Assembly: GCF_010092445.1 (NCBI RefSeq)
Contig: NZ_CP048031.1
Location: 2,852,001-2,916,000 of the forward strand
Direction of reading: 5' to 3'
From: Shewanella sp. Arc9-LZ
GTDB taxonomy: Bacteria; Pseudomonadota; Gammaproteobacteria; Enterobacterales; Shewanellaceae
Length of the DNA: 64,000 nt
Shown here in pieces: positions 44,765 through 55,179 of this stretch. A program made the position numbers and the translations under genes. The notes under the pieces were generated by a model. It did no database searches and was not told the origin of the DNA. It saw only the letters and a list, made by a program, of their open reading frames with translations. Each line of letters begins with the position of its first letter. Within the stretch, counting starts at the first letter, position 1.

Positions 44765-47587
44765 TTACGACAGTTTTAATGCGCTATTTACTAATGATTC
44801 TTGCTGCTGTACGTGTAACCCAGGATAACCACATGCTGGTGCAGCAGAAGCTTCACGACCGGCATAAGTTAGTTGAGCGCCTGCAGGAATATTAGCCCAG
44901 AAATGATGCTGACTACAGTACCATGCACCTTGGTTTTGTGGCTCTTCTTGACACCAAACAAAATCAGTAACATGTTGATATGTTGCTAATGCCTCACGCA
45001 ATTCCACGTCAGGGAACGGATATAGCTGCTCAACACGCACAATGGCAACGTTGGTAACATTCTCTTTGCGACGTTTTTCAAGTAACTCGAAATACACCTT
45101 GCCGCTACAGAATACAACGCGGTCAACTTGGCTTGCATCTAAGGTATCAATCTCACCAATAATATTTTGGAAAGTCCCTTCAGCAAGCTCTTCTAAGGTA
45201 GACACCGCTAATGGATGACGTAGCAAAGATTTAGGTGACATGACTACCAGCGGGCGACGCATTGGACGCACAACCTGGCGACGCAACATGTGATAAACCT
45301 GCGCCGGAGTTGATGGCACACACACTTGCATGTTGTGGTTAGCACATAATTGCAAGAAGCGCTCTAGACGTGCACTTGAATGCTCAGGACCTTGGCCTTC
45401 ATAACCATGAGGTAATAGCATCGTTAGACCACATAAACGGCCCCACTTTTGCTCACCAGATGATAAGAATTGATCAATCACCACTTGGGCACAGTTGACG
45501 AAATCACCAAACTGCGCTTCCCAAATGGTCAAGCCACCTGGTTCTGCCGTAGCGTAACCGTATTCAAATGCCAACACAGATGCTTCAGATAATACTGAGT
45601 CAATAATATCAATTGGCCCTTGTTCATCAGCCACATTACGCAAAGGTAAATAGGTAGTGCCGTCTTTTTGGCTATGCAATACAGCATGACGATGGAAGAA
45701 CGTACCACGACCAGAGTCTTGACCAGTGATCCGCACACGCTTGTTATCTTCAAGGATAGAAGCATAGGCCAAGGTTTCAGCGAAGCCCCAGTCTAATAAC
45801 TTTTCGCCTTTAGCCATCGCAGTACGGTCAGCACAAATTTTGGCAACACGAGATTGAAGCGTATGGTTTTCAGGAATATCAACTAACTTATTGGCTAAGT
45901 TTTGTAGACGTTCCATTGACATAGCACCCGCGTAATCTTCATCCCATTCGCGATTAAGATACGGTGTCCAGTCAACAGTATGTAACGTCATAGGACGCCA
46001 TTCTTTAACCACACAATCACCAGCATCTAATGCATCACGATAATGGTTAATCAAACCAGTCACTTCATCGGCTGGAATACTATTTTCAGCGATTAACTTA
46101 TCTGCATAGATTTTACGTGGCGTAGGGTGCTTTTTGATTTTAGCGTACATCAGCGGCTGTGTAGCACTAGGCTCGTCAGCTTCGTTATGGCCATGACGGC
46201 GATAACACACTAAATCAATAACCACATCACGCTTAAATTCATTACGATAATCCACTGCAAGTTGAGAGATAAACGCAACCGCTTCAGGATCGTCAGAATT
46301 AACATGAAAAATTGGCGCCTGAACCATCTTAGCGATGTCAGTACAGTATTCGGTTGAACGTGTGTCAGCCTGATTAGATGTGGTAAAACCAACTTGGTTA
46401 TTGACCACTATTCGAATGCTACCGCCAACAGTAAAACCACGTGTTTGAGACATGTTAAACGTCTCTTGCACAATGCCTTGGCCAGTTATAGCAGAATCAC
46501 CATGAATAGTAATTGGCATGACTTGCAGACCGTCTTTACAACCACGACGATCTTGACGAGCACGAACAGAACCAATAACCACTGGATTAACGATCTCTAA
46601 GTGAGATGGGTTAAAGGCAAGTGCTAAATGAACGTTTCCACCTGGCGTTTCAAAATCAGATGAGAAACCTTGGTGATATTTTACATCGCCAGAACCGTGA
46701 GTGTCGGCATGCTTACCCGCAAACTCATCAAAAAGTTCAGCAGGACGTTTACCTAGCACGTTAATGAGCAAGTTTAAACGACCACGGTGAGCCATACCTA
46801 CCACGATTTCTTTAGTACCCGCTTCGCCTGCACGGTAAATGATTTCACGCATCATCGGAACGAGCGAATCACCACCTTCTAAAGAGAATCGCTTAGCTCC
46901 AGGGAATTTAGCACCAAGGTATTTTTCGATACCTTCTGCAGCATTCAACCCTTCAAGAATACGCTTTTTGACGCTGTTATCGTACTGGGCTTTACCTAAT
47001 GTGGGTTCAAGACGTTGTTGGATCCAACGCTTTTCATCGGTATCAGTAATATGCATGTATTCAGCACCAATCGAGCCACAATAAGTGCTCTTTAGTGCGT
47101 GAATAATATCAGCCAGTTTCATGGTCTCACCACCTAGGGCGAATGAACCAGTATTAAACTGACGCTGCATGTCATCTACGGTTAAGCCGTGATAAGCAGG
47201 ATCTAACTCCTGAACTTCCTCGCGCTTCCACAATCCTAATGGATCTAAATTGGCATTTTGATGGCCACGGAAACGGTGAGCATTGATCAGTTGCAGAACC
47301 TTAACTTGCTTCGCATCTAACTCTGGATCGCCGACGCTGGTAGCGTTTTTTAAACGACCTTGTAGAGCTAAACTGCGGAAATAGTCACGAACTTTAGAGT
47401 GAGCAGTTTCGGGTACTTCTACTGAGGCACCGTTAACCGGAGGGAGATTATCAAAAACAAGCTGCCAATCAGGGGTCACTGATTGCGGATCTTCTTGATA
47501 GGCTTCATACATCTCTTCTACGTAGGTCGAGTTCGAACCACTTAAATGTGACGACTCGAGCCAGGCTTTCATGATGCCTTGGTGCAT
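44765..47587 (-). CDS. sucA: 2-oxoglutarate dehydrogenase E1
   Basis: E1 is the thiamine-diphosphate enzyme that decarboxylates 2-oxoglutarate. The 940-residue protein begins with KAWLESSHLSGSNSTYVEEMYEAYQEDP. It has the GMAHRGRLNLLINVLGK block, AITGQGIVQETFNMSQTRGF in the cofactor region, and QPLMYAKIKKHPTPRKIYADKL. The C-terminal part includes GTFFHRHAVLHSQ and PHGYEGQGPEHSSARLERFLQLCA. The longer frame to 47602 starts at a TTG, but the ATG at 47587 is five bases behind AAAGGA and is preferred. About 200 bp with a weak hairpin separates it from sdhB. Confidence 0.96.
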   Translation of the reverse strand: MHQGIMKAWLESSHLSGSNSTYVEEMYEAYQEDPQSVTPDWQLVFDNLPPVNGASVEVPETAHSKVRDYFRSLALQGRLKNATSVGDPELDAKQVKVLQLINAHRFRGHQNANLDPLGLWKREEVQELDPAYHGLTVDDMQRQFNTGSFALGGETMKLADIIHALKSTYCGSIGAEYMHITDTDEKRWIQQRLEPTLGKAQYDNSVKKRILEGLNAAEGIEKYLGAKFPGAKRFSLEGGDSLVPMMREIIYRAGEAGTKEIVVGMAHRGRLNLLINVLGKRPAELFDEFAGKHADTHGSGDVKYHQGFSSDFETPGGNVHLALAFNPSHLEIVNPVVIGSVRARQDRRGCKDGLQVMPITIHGDSAITGQGIVQETFNMSQTRGFTVGGSIRIVVNNQVGFTTSNQADTRSTEYCTDIAKMVQAPIFHVNSDDPEAVAFISQLAVDYRNEFKRDVVIDLVCYRRHGHNEADEPSATQPLMYAKIKKHPTPRKIYADKLIAENSIPADEVTGLINHYRDALDAGDCVVKEWRPMTLHTVDWTPYLNREWDEDYAGAMSMERLQNLANKLVDIPENHTLQSRVAKICADRTAMAKGEKLLDWGFAETLAYASILEDNKRVRITGQDSGRGTFFHRHAVLHSQKDGTTYLPLRNVADEQGPIDIIDSVLSEASVLAFEYGYATAEPGGLTIWEAQFGDFVNCAQVVIDQFLSSGEQKWGRLCGLTMLLPHGYEGQGPEHSSARLERFLQLCANHNMQVCVPSTPAQVYHMLRRQVVRPMRRPLVVMSPKSLLRHPLAVSTLEELAEGTFQNIIGEIDTLDASQVDRVVFCSGKVYFELLEKRRKENVTNVAIVRVEQLYPFPDVELREALATYQHVTDFVWCQEEPQNQGAWYCSQHHFWANIPAGAQLTYAGREASAAPACGYPGLHVQQQESLVNSALKLS

Positions 47588-47715
47588 TGTTATTCCTTTC
47601 AAACTTGATACACGTGCTAGCCATAAACATAACAGTGAGTAACGTAAGTTACATCACACGTAGACTGAAACTATCTTTACAAGATAGTAGCAGGAGGTCT
47701 TACATAAACACGCAA

Positions 47716-47747
47716 AAGAGCCATCTCCAATAATGAAGATGACTCTT
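47716..47747 (-). terminator. Weak hairpin between sdhB and sucA
   Basis: AAGAGCCATCT and AGATGACTCTT pair with one wobble around ten bases. It could reduce read-through from sdh into suc rather than stop it. Confidence 0.45.
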
Positions 47748-47789
47748 AACAGAGCTAATAAGTCAGACTATTTTGCTCTTCGTCGTGCA

Positions 47790-48497
47790 TTAAACAGCTC
47801 GCTTCAGTAACATCGACTTGATATGACCAATCGCTTTAGTTGGGTTTAATCCTTTAGGACAAACATCAACACAGTTCATGATGCCATGACAACGGAACAC
47901 ACTGTAAGCATCATCTAGATCAGATAAACGCTCCTCAGTTGCCGTGTCGCGGCTGTCAATCAAGAAACGATAAGCATGCAATAAACCGGCTGGACCGATA
48001 AATTTATCCGGATTCCACCAGAAAGATGGACACGAAGTTGAACAACATGCACACAAAATACATTCGTATAAACCATCTAAATGAGCACGCTCTTCAGGTG
48101 ATTGTATATGTTCACGAGCTGGCGCCTTTTCATCATTGATCAGATAAGGCTTAATTTTTTCGTATTGCTTGTAGAACTGAGTTAGGTCAACGACCAAATC
48201 TCGAACTACTGGCATGCCTGGTAAAGGACGGACTTCAATTTTCTTCCCTTTAAAGGTAGATATTGGCGTAATACACGCTAATCCATTTTTACCATTCATG
48301 TTAACACCGTCAGAACCACACACGCCTTCACGGCATGAGCGACGAAACGCAATCGTTGAGTCTTGTTCTTTCAGCTTAATTAACGCATCCAACACCATCA
48401 TATCAGAACCATCAGGCACTTCTAGGGTGTAATCCTTCATGTAAGGCTTGGTATCTACATCAGGATTATAACGATACAATGCAAATGTTAATTTCAT
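47790..48497 (-). CDS. sdhB: Succinate dehydrogenase iron-sulfur subunit
   Basis: SdhB passes electrons from SdhA to the membrane quinone. The 235-residue protein has the [2Fe-2S] ligands in RRSCREGVCGSDGVNMNGKNGLAC. The later cysteines, CILCACCSTSCPSFWWN and CHGIMNCVDVCPKGLNP, hold the [4Fe-4S] and [3Fe-4S] clusters. I start it at the ATG at 48497, with AGGAG nine bases upstream. The gene follows sdhA after 16 bp. Confidence 0.96.
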   Translation of the reverse strand: MKLTFALYRYNPDVDTKPYMKDYTLEVPDGSDMMVLDALIKLKEQDSTIAFRRSCREGVCGSDGVNMNGKNGLACITPISTFKGKKIEVRPLPGMPVVRDLVVDLTQFYKQYEKIKPYLINDEKAPAREHIQSPEERAHLDGLYECILCACCSTSCPSFWWNPDKFIGPAGLLHAYRFLIDSRDTATEERLSDLDDAYSVFRCHGIMNCVDVCPKGLNPTKAIGHIKSMLLKRAV

Positions 48498-48513
48498 CTT
48501 TTGCAACTCCTGC

Positions 48514-50280
48514 CTAATAGGTACGTTTTACTGGTGGGAATGCATCACGTAATTTAGGTGTCATGTTGACATCACGTTTGCTCATATTCTTAGTCACTGG
48601 GTCAAATAAGCTATGACACAACCAATTGTCATCATCACGATCTAAATAATCTTCACGAGAATGCGCACCACGGCTTTCAGTACGGAAGTTAGCTGCATAA
48701 GCAGTTGCCAGCGCTGTTGCCATTAAATTATCTAATTCTAAACATTCAATACGCTGAGTATTAAATTCATTTGAGTTATCAGATAACTTAGCATTATCAA
48801 GTCGCTTTTGAATAGCTTGTAGCTGCTCTAGACCTTCAGCCATGGCTTCACCACTGCGGAAAACAGAGAAATTTAACTGCATACACAATTGAAGCGCTTT
48901 ACGAATAACCGCAGGTTCTTCGCCGTCTTTGTTGCTTTCCCAACGATTAAGACGAGCAAGTGATGCACTAATTTCTATGTCTGATGCCGCTTTTGGATCA
49001 GGTGTCGCGTCTAACGCTTTACCTAAATGTTGACCCGCAGCACGTCCAAAGACCACTAAATCGAGTAATGAGTTACCGCCTAAGCGGTTTGCACCGTGTA
49101 CAGATACACAAGCGATTTCACCAACCGCAAATAAACCTAATACATCTTGCTCACTGCCATCTTTATTCTGACGAATAACTTGACCGCTCACTTTAGTCGG
49201 TAAACCGCCCATCATGTAGTGGCATGTTGGCAATACAGGAATAGGACCGTCTGCTGGATCGATATGAGCGAAAGTACGTGATAATTCACACACACCAGGA
49301 AGACGCGCTTCAAGGGTTTCTTTGCCCAAATGATCAAGCTTTAGTAACAAATGCGGACCTAAAGGACCGTCTAAACCACGACCTTCGCGAATTTCAGTCA
49401 TCATTGAACGTGCTACCACGTCACGAGAAGCTAAATCCTTCGCATTCGGTGCATAGCGCTCCATGAAGCGTTCGCCATCTTTATTTAATAAGTAACCGCC
49501 TTCGCCACGACAACCTTCAGTTACCAAGGTACCTGCACCAGCAATACCCGTTGGGTGGAACTGCCACATTTCCATGTCTTGTAATTGAATGCCAGCACGT
49601 GCTGCCATACCTACACCGTCACCGGTGTTAATATGAGCATTAGTGGTCGAAGCATAAATACGCCCTGCACCACCCGTTGCTAATATCGTTGCTTTGGCTT
49701 TGAAATAAACAATATCGCCTGTTTCAATTTCAATTGCGGTACAACCCACTACAACGTCATCTTCATTTTTAACCAAATCTAAGGCATACCACTCAGAATA
49801 AACGTTAGTTTTATGTTTAACGTTTTGTTGGTATAAACAATGAAGCAATGCATGGCCTGTACGGTCAGCAGCAGCAGCGGTACGAGCAGCTTGCTCGCCA
49901 CCAAAGTTACGAGACTGGCCACCAAAAGGACGCTGGTAGATTGTGCCATTTTCGAAACGAGAAAAAGGTAAACCCATTTGCTCAAGTTCAATAATCGCTT
50001 CCGGACCCGTTTTACACATAAACTCAATAGCTTCTTGGTCGCCGATAAAATCAGAACCTTTAACCGTATCGTACATGTGTTGTTCCCAATGGTCCTCGTG
50101 AGCATTACCTAATGCTACGGTGATACCACCTTGAGCAGAAACGGTATGTGAACGAGTTGGGAATACTTTAGATAACAGCGCACAGCTCTTACCTTCTTTA
50201 GAAATCTGTAATGCTGCTCGCATACCCGCGCCACCGGCGCCGATTACGATTACATCAAATTCGCGTACTGGAATACTCAC
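48514..50280 (-). CDS. sdhA: Succinate dehydrogenase flavoprotein subunit
   Basis: SdhA oxidises succinate to fumarate with covalent FAD. The 588-residue protein has the FAD-binding [15 protein letters not shown], and [17 protein letters not shown] containing the flavin-linked histidine. [43 protein letters not shown], the substrate region [10 protein letters not shown] and [18 protein letters not shown] also appear. It lies directly after sdhD (stop and start adjacent at 50280/50281) and before sdhB. Confidence 0.97.
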   Translation of the reverse strand: MSIPVREFDVIVIGAGGAGMRAALQISKEGKSCALLSKVFPTRSHTVSAQGGITVALGNAHEDHWEQHMYDTVKGSDFIGDQEAIEFMCKTGPEAIIELEQMGLPFSRFENGTIYQRPFGGQSRNFGGEQAARTAAAADRTGHALLHCLYQQNVKHKTNVYSEWYALDLVKNEDDVVVGCTAIEIETGDIVYFKAKATILATGGAGRIYASTTNAHINTGDGVGMAARAGIQLQDMEMWQFHPTGIAGAGTLVTEGCRGEGGYLLNKDGERFMERYAPNAKDLASRDVVARSMMTEIREGRGLDGPLGPHLLLKLDHLGKETLEARLPGVCELSRTFAHIDPADGPIPVLPTCHYMMGGLPTKVSGQVIRQNKDGSEQDVLGLFAVGEIACVSVHGANRLGGNSLLDLVVFGRAAGQHLGKALDATPDPKAASDIEISASLARLNRWESNKDGEEPAVIRKALQLCMQLNFSVFRSGEAMAEGLEQLQAIQKRLDNAKLSDNSNEFNTQRIECLELDNLMATALATAYAANFRTESRGAHSREDYLDRDDDNWLCHSLFDPVTKNMSKRDVNMTPKLRDAFPPVKRTY

Positions 50281-50628
50281 TTAAACACCCCACACTATTA
50301 CAATGCCTGACGCTAAATAACTGATCGCGACCATAACAAAGGTAAACTGTAATACACCACGTAACGCTGTGTGTTTGACATAATCAGTCAACACTTGCCA
50401 TACACCAATCCACGCATGAATAAGTAAAGCAACTAACGTTATAAGGGTAAAGACTTTCATTGGAAGTGAACTAAATAAGCCACTCCAAATTTCGAAAGTT
50501 AACGGGGCACTACACGCGATAAAACCTACTAAGAAAATAGTATAACAAGCGAGGATCACTGCACTTGCGCGTAATAGAATATAGTCATGAACACCACTGC
50601 GTCCAAAACTTGCTGCATTTGTTACCAT
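50281..50628 (-). CDS. sdhD: Succinate dehydrogenase membrane anchor subunit
   Basis: The roughly 115-residue anchor has three membrane helices (about residues 18-38, 53-75 and 90-110). HAWIGVWQVLTDY contains the expected heme-ligand histidine region. Together with SdhC it binds heme b and ubiquinone. The ATG at 50628 overlaps the sdhC stop by seven bases, so the subunits are translationally coupled. A TTG six bases upstream is a less likely start. Confidence 0.92.
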   Translation of the reverse strand: MVTNAASFGRSGVHDYILLRASAVILACYTIFLVGFIACSAPLTFEIWSGLFSSLPMKVFTLITLVALLIHAWIGVWQVLTDYVKHTALRGVLQFTFVMVAISYLASGIVIVWGV

Positions 50629-50996
50629 ACCCAAATCCCCGCTATGATTGAAAAGACTACTGCTAACACAAAAGTAGCCTTAGCTGATGCAACACCCGAA
50701 GTTAATTCTTCCCAGTGTCCGGCATCCATAATCAAATGACGAATGCCACCTAATAAATGATAACCCAACGCAGTTAAAATACCCCAAATGATGAACTTCA
50801 TCACGAAACCATCGAACAAGGATTGTACGCTAGCAAACCCCTCTGGTGATGTTAAAGTCGAATTTAACAGCCATAGAAGAATACCAATTGCGAATAGCAT
50901 GATAACACCGGAAATACGGTGTAGGATTGACGCGATAGCTGTCGCAGGAAAGCTTATCGTCTGCAGGTCTAGATGGACAGGTCTTTGCTTTTTCAC
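50622..50996 (-). CDS. sdhC: Succinate dehydrogenase cytochrome b556 subunit
   Basis: The 124-residue anchor opens KKQRPVHLDLQTISFPATAIASILHRISGV, the family signature with the quinone-site Ser/Arg and the heme region. It has three membrane helices (about 24-45, 66-86 and 105-123). The start appears to be GTG with GAGTGAG upstream, because no in-frame ATG is available before a stop. It is the first gene of sdhCDAB-sucABCD and lies 429 bp from divergent gltA. Confidence 0.92.
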   Translation of the reverse strand: MKKQRPVHLDLQTISFPATAIASILHRISGVIMLFAIGILLWLLNSTLTSPEGFASVQSLFDGFVMKFIIWGILTALGYHLLGGIRHLIMDAGHWEELTSGVASAKATFVLAVVFSIIAGIWVW

Positions 50997-51425
50997 GTTC
51001 TGCTCACTCAGCTCCGTCGAGCATTATTTTTGTTATCTATCTGTTTTTTGTTTAACTATTAACGCTAACACTAGGCATACGTTTTAAAACAAATAACGGA
51101 CCACTCTGAAACATCTAATCAATTGAGAAACCACTATTTAGTTCGTAAATTCATCATTCCTAAACTGTGATGTTCGTCGCCCTTGGGGGCGCAGGCAAGT
51201 ATACTCGTGGGAATTGTCAAATACAAACCTCACATTATGCAAAATAAGTTTTTTTAGTATTTTTTTATTCTAATCCAAGCGCAGAGCGGTTTACAGGGCA
51301 CATATACCATGGTCTAACAAATTTAAACGCTTATTTAAATTGATCTGTGATCCCGATCCACTGTAAAGTAATGACCGCTTAACATGCCGCACTCATATAG
51401 AAGAATGAAGTAAGGAGAACGGGGT
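50997..51425. promoter_or_regulatory. Divergent control region between sdhC and gltA
   Basis: No gene is visible in these 429 bp. The region must hold the promoters of two TCA transcripts. A TGTGATCCCGATCCAC stretch (51346-51361) matches only one half of a CRP site. A TTTAACTATTAACGCTAAC stretch on the sdhC side (51051-51069) contains three GTTA-type words on the minus strand but not with ArcA spacing. AAGGAG precedes gltA. Confidence 0.5.
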
Positions 51426-52712
51426 ATGGCTGATAATATAGCCAAATTAGAGTTACCAGGAAACGAATCAATCGACCTACCTATCAAGAAAGGTACTGAA
51501 GGTTTTGACGTTATCGACATCAGTACACTTGGAAAAAAAGGGTATTTCACCTTTGATCCAGGCTTTTTAGCTACTGCATCTTGTGAGTCAGCAATTACTT
51601 ATATTGATGGTGAGCAAGGTATCTTGTTACACCGTGGGTATCCAATTGAACAACTTGCAACTGAATCGACCTACTTAGATTTATGCTACTTGCTATTATA
51701 TGGTGAATTACCGTCTAAAGCTGATTACGAACAATTTGTTTCCACAGTGAAAGAACACACTATGGTTCATGAACAAATTGCATTCTTTTTCAGAGGTTTC
51801 CGCCGTGACGCACACCCAATGGCAATGCTATGTGGTGTAACAGGTGCATTATCTGCTTTCTATCAAGATTCTCTTGATGTTAACAATCCAAAGCATCGTG
51901 AAATTGCAGCTTACCGCTTAGTGTCGAAAATGCCGACAATAGCAGCGATGTGCTACAAGTACTCAATGGGGCAACCTTTTGTTTATCCACGTAACGATTT
52001 AAGTTATGCAGGTAACTTCTTGTCGATGATGTTTGCTACTCCGTGTGAAGAGTACAAAGTTAATCCTGTTGTAGAAAAAGCAATGGACCGTATTTTTGTA
52101 TTGCATGCTGATCATGAGCAAAATGCATCTACATCTACAGTTCGTTTAGCTGGCTCTTCAGGTGCTAACCCATTTGCATGTATTGCAGCGGGTATTGCTT
52201 CGTTGTGGGGCCCAGCTCATGGTGGTGCTAACGAAGCTTGCTTAGAAATGTTAGAAGAAATCGGCAGCGTTGATCGCATTCCTGAATTTATCGAGAAAGC
52301 GAAAGACAAAAACGATCCATTCCGTCTAATGGGCTTTGGCCATCGCGTTTATAAGAACTTCGACCCTCGCGCTAAAGTGATGCGTGAAACTTGTCATGAA
52401 GTCCTTAAAGAACTTAAAGTGGTTGATCCATTATTAGACGTGGCAATGGAACTTGAGCGTATCGCTCTTGAAGATGAATACTTCATCTCTAAGAAGCTAT
52501 ACCCGAACGTTGATTTCTACTCTGGTATCATCATGAAAGCCATTGGTATCCCTAACGATATGTTCACAGTGCTATTCGCATTGTCACGTACTGTTGGTTG
52601 GATTTCACATTGGAAAGAAATGTTAGATCAACCAGGCCACAAAATCAGCCGTCCACGTCAGTTATACACTGGTGAGTCTGCACGTGAATTTGTGAGCGTT
52701 GATAAGCGTTAA
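51426..52712 (+). CDS. gltA: Citrate synthase (type II, hexameric)
   Basis: Citrate synthase condenses acetyl-CoA with oxaloacetate. The 428-residue protein has the N-terminal beta domain typical of NADH-sensitive gammaproteobacterial enzymes ([20 protein letters not shown]). [11 protein letters not shown], the catalytic histidine regions [15 protein letters not shown] and [17 protein letters not shown], and an aspartate in PNVDFYSGI are all present. AAGGAG precedes the ATG. It is divergent from sdhCDAB and followed by a strong terminator, after which the core gene order stops at the IS66 element. Confidence 0.97.
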   Translation: MADNIAKLELPGNESIDLPIKKGTEGFDVIDISTLGKKGYFTFDPGFLATASCESAITYIDGEQGILLHRGYPIEQLATESTYLDLCYLLLYGELPSKADYEQFVSTVKEHTMVHEQIAFFFRGFRRDAHPMAMLCGVTGALSAFYQDSLDVNNPKHREIAAYRLVSKMPTIAAMCYKYSMGQPFVYPRNDLSYAGNFLSMMFATPCEEYKVNPVVEKAMDRIFVLHADHEQNASTSTVRLAGSSGANPFACIAAGIASLWGPAHGGANEACLEMLEEIGSVDRIPEFIEKAKDKNDPFRLMGFGHRVYKNFDPRAKVMRETCHEVLKELKVVDPLLDVAMELERIALEDEYFISKKLYPNVDFYSGIIMKAIGIPNDMFTVLFALSRTVGWISHWKEMLDQPGHKISRPRQLYTGESAREFVSVDKR

Positions 52713-52731
52713 TCTTTTGATTAACCAAACT

Positions 52732-52757
52732 AAAAAAGCGCCGAAAGGCGCTTTTTT
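52732..52757 (+). terminator. Terminator of gltA
   Basis: AAAAAAGCGCC and GGCGCTTTTTT pair perfectly around GAAA. Confidence 0.9.
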
Positions 52758-52814
52758 GTTATTTAAATTTAGATATCAGAGACTATTTAACGTAGTGTAT
52801 AAATCAGTCCTAAA

Positions 52815-52839
52815 GTATGCGTCTAGCGAAGTACACCTA
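52815..52839 (+). repeat. IS66 left terminal inverted repeat
   Basis: Starts GTATGCGTCTAGCGAA and ends ACACCTA; pairs with the right end with four mismatches in 25. Confidence 0.85.
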
Positions 52840-52896
52840 GCATCGATGTTCTGATTGTCTAAAAATACCTGCTCAATGATAAATTTAGAGCAGGTG

Positions 52897-53241
52897 ATGA
52901 AAACATACAGAACAACGACTCAGTGGCAGATGCTACTTCAACAACGCGGCTCGTTTAGTGGCACTAATATCGAATTTTGCCAACACCATAATGTCTCTAT
53001 CACCACTTACTATAAACAGCGCGCTTTACTGGCTGAATATCAGCCTAATTCAACCTTGCCAGTGCAAACAACGAACCCCACATCATCACGTTTTATTCAG
53101 TTAAAACAAACCACCACTGAAGTCTGCGCGCAAACTCATCAAAATGTGGTGCAGTTTGATATCCGCACAGGCCAGTTAATGTTTCCTGCCAATTTAGCAA
53201 TGAACGATATCGTTGCCATCATTAAAGGGCTGATGGCATGA
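52897..53241 (+). CDS. tnpA: IS66 accessory protein TnpA
   Basis: The roughly 114-residue protein (128 if an upstream start is used) has the helix-turn-helix-like opening TTTQWQMLLQQRGSFSGTNIEFCQHHNVSITTYYKQR seen in IS66 OrfA proteins, which bind DNA. The stop overlaps the tnpB start by four bases (ATGA), the usual coupling in this family. It looks intact. Confidence 0.85.
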   Translation: MKTYRTTTQWQMLLQQRGSFSGTNIEFCQHHNVSITTYYKQRALLAEYQPNSTLPVQTTNPTSSRFIQLKQTTTEVCAQTHQNVVQFDIRTGQLMFPANLAMNDIVAIIKGLMA

Positions 53242-53588
53242 AGATGTTTGTTGATGTGCCCACCGTTTATTTATGTGCGGATGTGGTCGATTTTCGTAAA
53301 TCGATTAATGGATTAGCCGCCTTAGTGGAAGCAGAGCTTGAACTACCGGTGCTCAGTGGTGCGCTATTTGTGTTTTGTAATAAAGGGCGCGACAAACTCA
53401 AACTGCTGTACTGGGATAACACCGGCTTTGCACTGTGGTATAAGCGATTAGATAAATATAAGTTCAAATGGCCTAAACTCATGTCACCCACCATGACATT
53501 AACCGAGCAACAATTACACTGGTTATTAGCGGGTTATGATGTGATTGGCCACAGCAAAATTGATGTCGCAGGTAAGCAAGTGCTTTAA
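53238..53588 (+). CDS. tnpB: IS66 accessory protein TnpB (Orf2)
   Basis: The 116-residue protein has the Orf2 signature VYLCADVVDFRKSINGLAALVE, LFVFCNKGRDKLKLLYWDNTGFALWYKRL and a C-terminal LTEQQLHWLLAGYDV. TnpB is needed for IS66 transposition, but its chemistry is unknown. It looks intact and is coupled to tnpA. Confidence 0.9.
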   Translation: MKMFVDVPTVYLCADVVDFRKSINGLAALVEAELELPVLSGALFVFCNKGRDKLKLLYWDNTGFALWYKRLDKYKFKWPKLMSPTMTLTEQQLHWLLAGYDVIGHSKIDVAGKQVL

Positions 53589-53679
53589 TTATTCAAAAGA
53601 TATGGCGATCGATTGATGATCATCAAAAGACGTTCAGTTAGCACTGGAAAGCCTTTTGTTATGCCTTAAAATAGGCTTC

Positions 53680-55157
53680 ATGAAAAATGAACTCGCCCTT
53701 AAACAGCGTATTGCTGAACTTGAAAAACTGTTAGCGCAGAAGGATGCACAAATCGCAGCCTTGGAAGAGCGCTGGCGTTTAGCTCAACAAAAACAATTCG
53801 GCAAAAGTGCTGAAGGCTTTGTAGGGCAAGGCGAGTTATTCAATGAAGTGGAGGAAACTGTTGAAGCCGCTGAGGCTGAGCAACAATCCATTAGCTATAC
53901 CCGTAAAAAGCCAGTGCGTAAGCCACTGCCAAAAGACTTACCCCGTGAGCAGGTTATCCACGATATCGAAGATAAAACCTGTAATTGTTGTGGCGGTGAG
54001 CTACATAAAATGGGTGAGGATAAGTCAGAAAAGCTTGAGTTTATTCCCGCTCAAATCAAAGTGATTGAGCACATTCGGCCTAAGTACGCTTGCCGTTACG
54101 GTGATAAAGCCTCGATTCAAACACAGATAAAGCAAGCCTCAATGCCTGCCATACCCATCAACAAAGGCATTGCAACGAGCAGTTTGCTCAGTCAGCTTAT
54201 CACCAGTAAATACCAATATGGGTTACCGCTTTATCGCCAGGAAGGAATGTTCAAGCAATACGGTATTGAGCTCAGTCGCCAGACCATGAGCAGCTGGATA
54301 GACAAATCCGCCGCACTCTTCGCGCCACTAGTTGAGCGACTTAAAGCCGAGCTGTTAAAGCAGCCCACGCTGTTTGCCGATGAAACGCCATTAAAGGTGG
54401 TGAAATCCGATAAAGTGAACAGCTACATGTGTAATGGTCAGGTCGAGATTCACCAGACCCGAATAATCCTATCCCTAATATCGTGCTTTACGACTTCCAC
54501 AATAGTCGCGCGGCCGCCTGCGTGGTTAATTATCTTGATGGATATCAAGGGTATTTACACGTGGATGGTTATCAGGCCTATGCCAAAACAGAGGCAACCT
54601 TAATCGGCTGTTGGGCTCATGCTCGTCGTAAATTTATCGACGCGAAAAAGCTGCAAGGGAAAAATAAAACCGGCAAAGCGGATGTGGTATTGAGCCTTAT
54701 CCAAAAACTGTACGGCGTTGAGTCACGCGTTAAAGATAAAAGTGCGGATGATAAATACACGACAAGACAACAAGCCAGTGTGCCTATACTGGACAAGCTA
54801 AAAAATTGGCTTGAGCAGAACCAGCTAAATTTAGTGGGCAATACCAAACTGATTGAGGCAGCTAATTACCTGGCTAATCAATGGCACAAGCTCATTCGGT
54901 ATGTCGATGATGGACGACTCAGCATCGATAATAATAGAGCTGAACGCGCGGTAAAACCGTTTGTGATAGGCCGAAAAAATTGGTTATTTAGCCAAACGGC
55001 TAACGGTGCACATGCAAGTGCCACCCTTTACAGCATTGTGGAAACCGCCAAAATAAATGGTCTAATCCCATTTGATTACATCATGGTTTGCCTTGATGAA
55101 CTGTGTAAACCAGCACCTGATATCGACATCCTGTTACCCTGGAATTTTAAACAGTAG
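53680..55157 (+). pseudogene. tnpC: IS66 transposase TnpC, frameshifted
   Basis: The transposase reads correctly from 53680 to about 54433, with a coiled-coil start, a zinc-finger region (CNCCGGEL) and the first catalytic aspartate in LFADETPLKV. The frame then shifts by -1 between about 54429 and 54440. The other frame carries on with SGRDSPDPNNPIPNIVLYDFHNSR, the second aspartate in HVDGYQAY and the glutamate in NNRAERAVKPF, ending at 55157. The first-frame product lacks two of three catalytic residues. The second CxxC of the zinc finger also reads CRYG. No slippery heptamer is present, so a one-base deletion is likelier than programmed frameshifting. Confidence 0.85.
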
Positions 55158-55179
55158 GTGTGGTTCGCTAGACGGTTAC
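55155..55179 (-). repeat. IS66 right terminal inverted repeat
   Basis: Read outward-in on the minus strand it starts GTAACCGTCTAGCGAA and ends ACACCTA. It also supplies the last three codons and the stop of the neighbouring minus-strand frame. Confidence 0.85.

Larger units (their letters stand above)
52815..55179 (+). mobile_element. IS66-family insertion sequence
   Basis: The element is about 2365 bp and carries tnpA, tnpB and a broken tnpC in the usual order. Terminal inverted repeats of about 25 bp (52815-52839 and 55155-55179) agree at 21 positions. They begin GTATGCG and GTAACCG, each one base from the IS66 motif GTAAGCG. The 8-bp flanks, GTCCTAAA on the left and GACATACC on the right, agree at only four positions. 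There is thus no intact target duplication, which suggests a later rearrangement. The right end fuses with a small minus-strand gene. Confidence 0.9.

Noticed and set aside
51051..51069. Three GTTA-like words on the sdhC side that suggest an ArcA site
   Set aside because: They are spaced 6 and 7 bases apart rather than the 11 expected for ArcA repeats, so I do not call a site.
51346..51361. TGTGATCCCGATCCAC near gltA as a CRP site
   Set aside because: Only the left half matches; the right half agrees at two of five positions.
54420..54485. Programmed -1 frameshifting in IS66 tnpC
   Set aside because: There is no slippery heptamer or clear downstream structure, and IS66 tnpC is normally one frame, so a mutation is the simpler reading.
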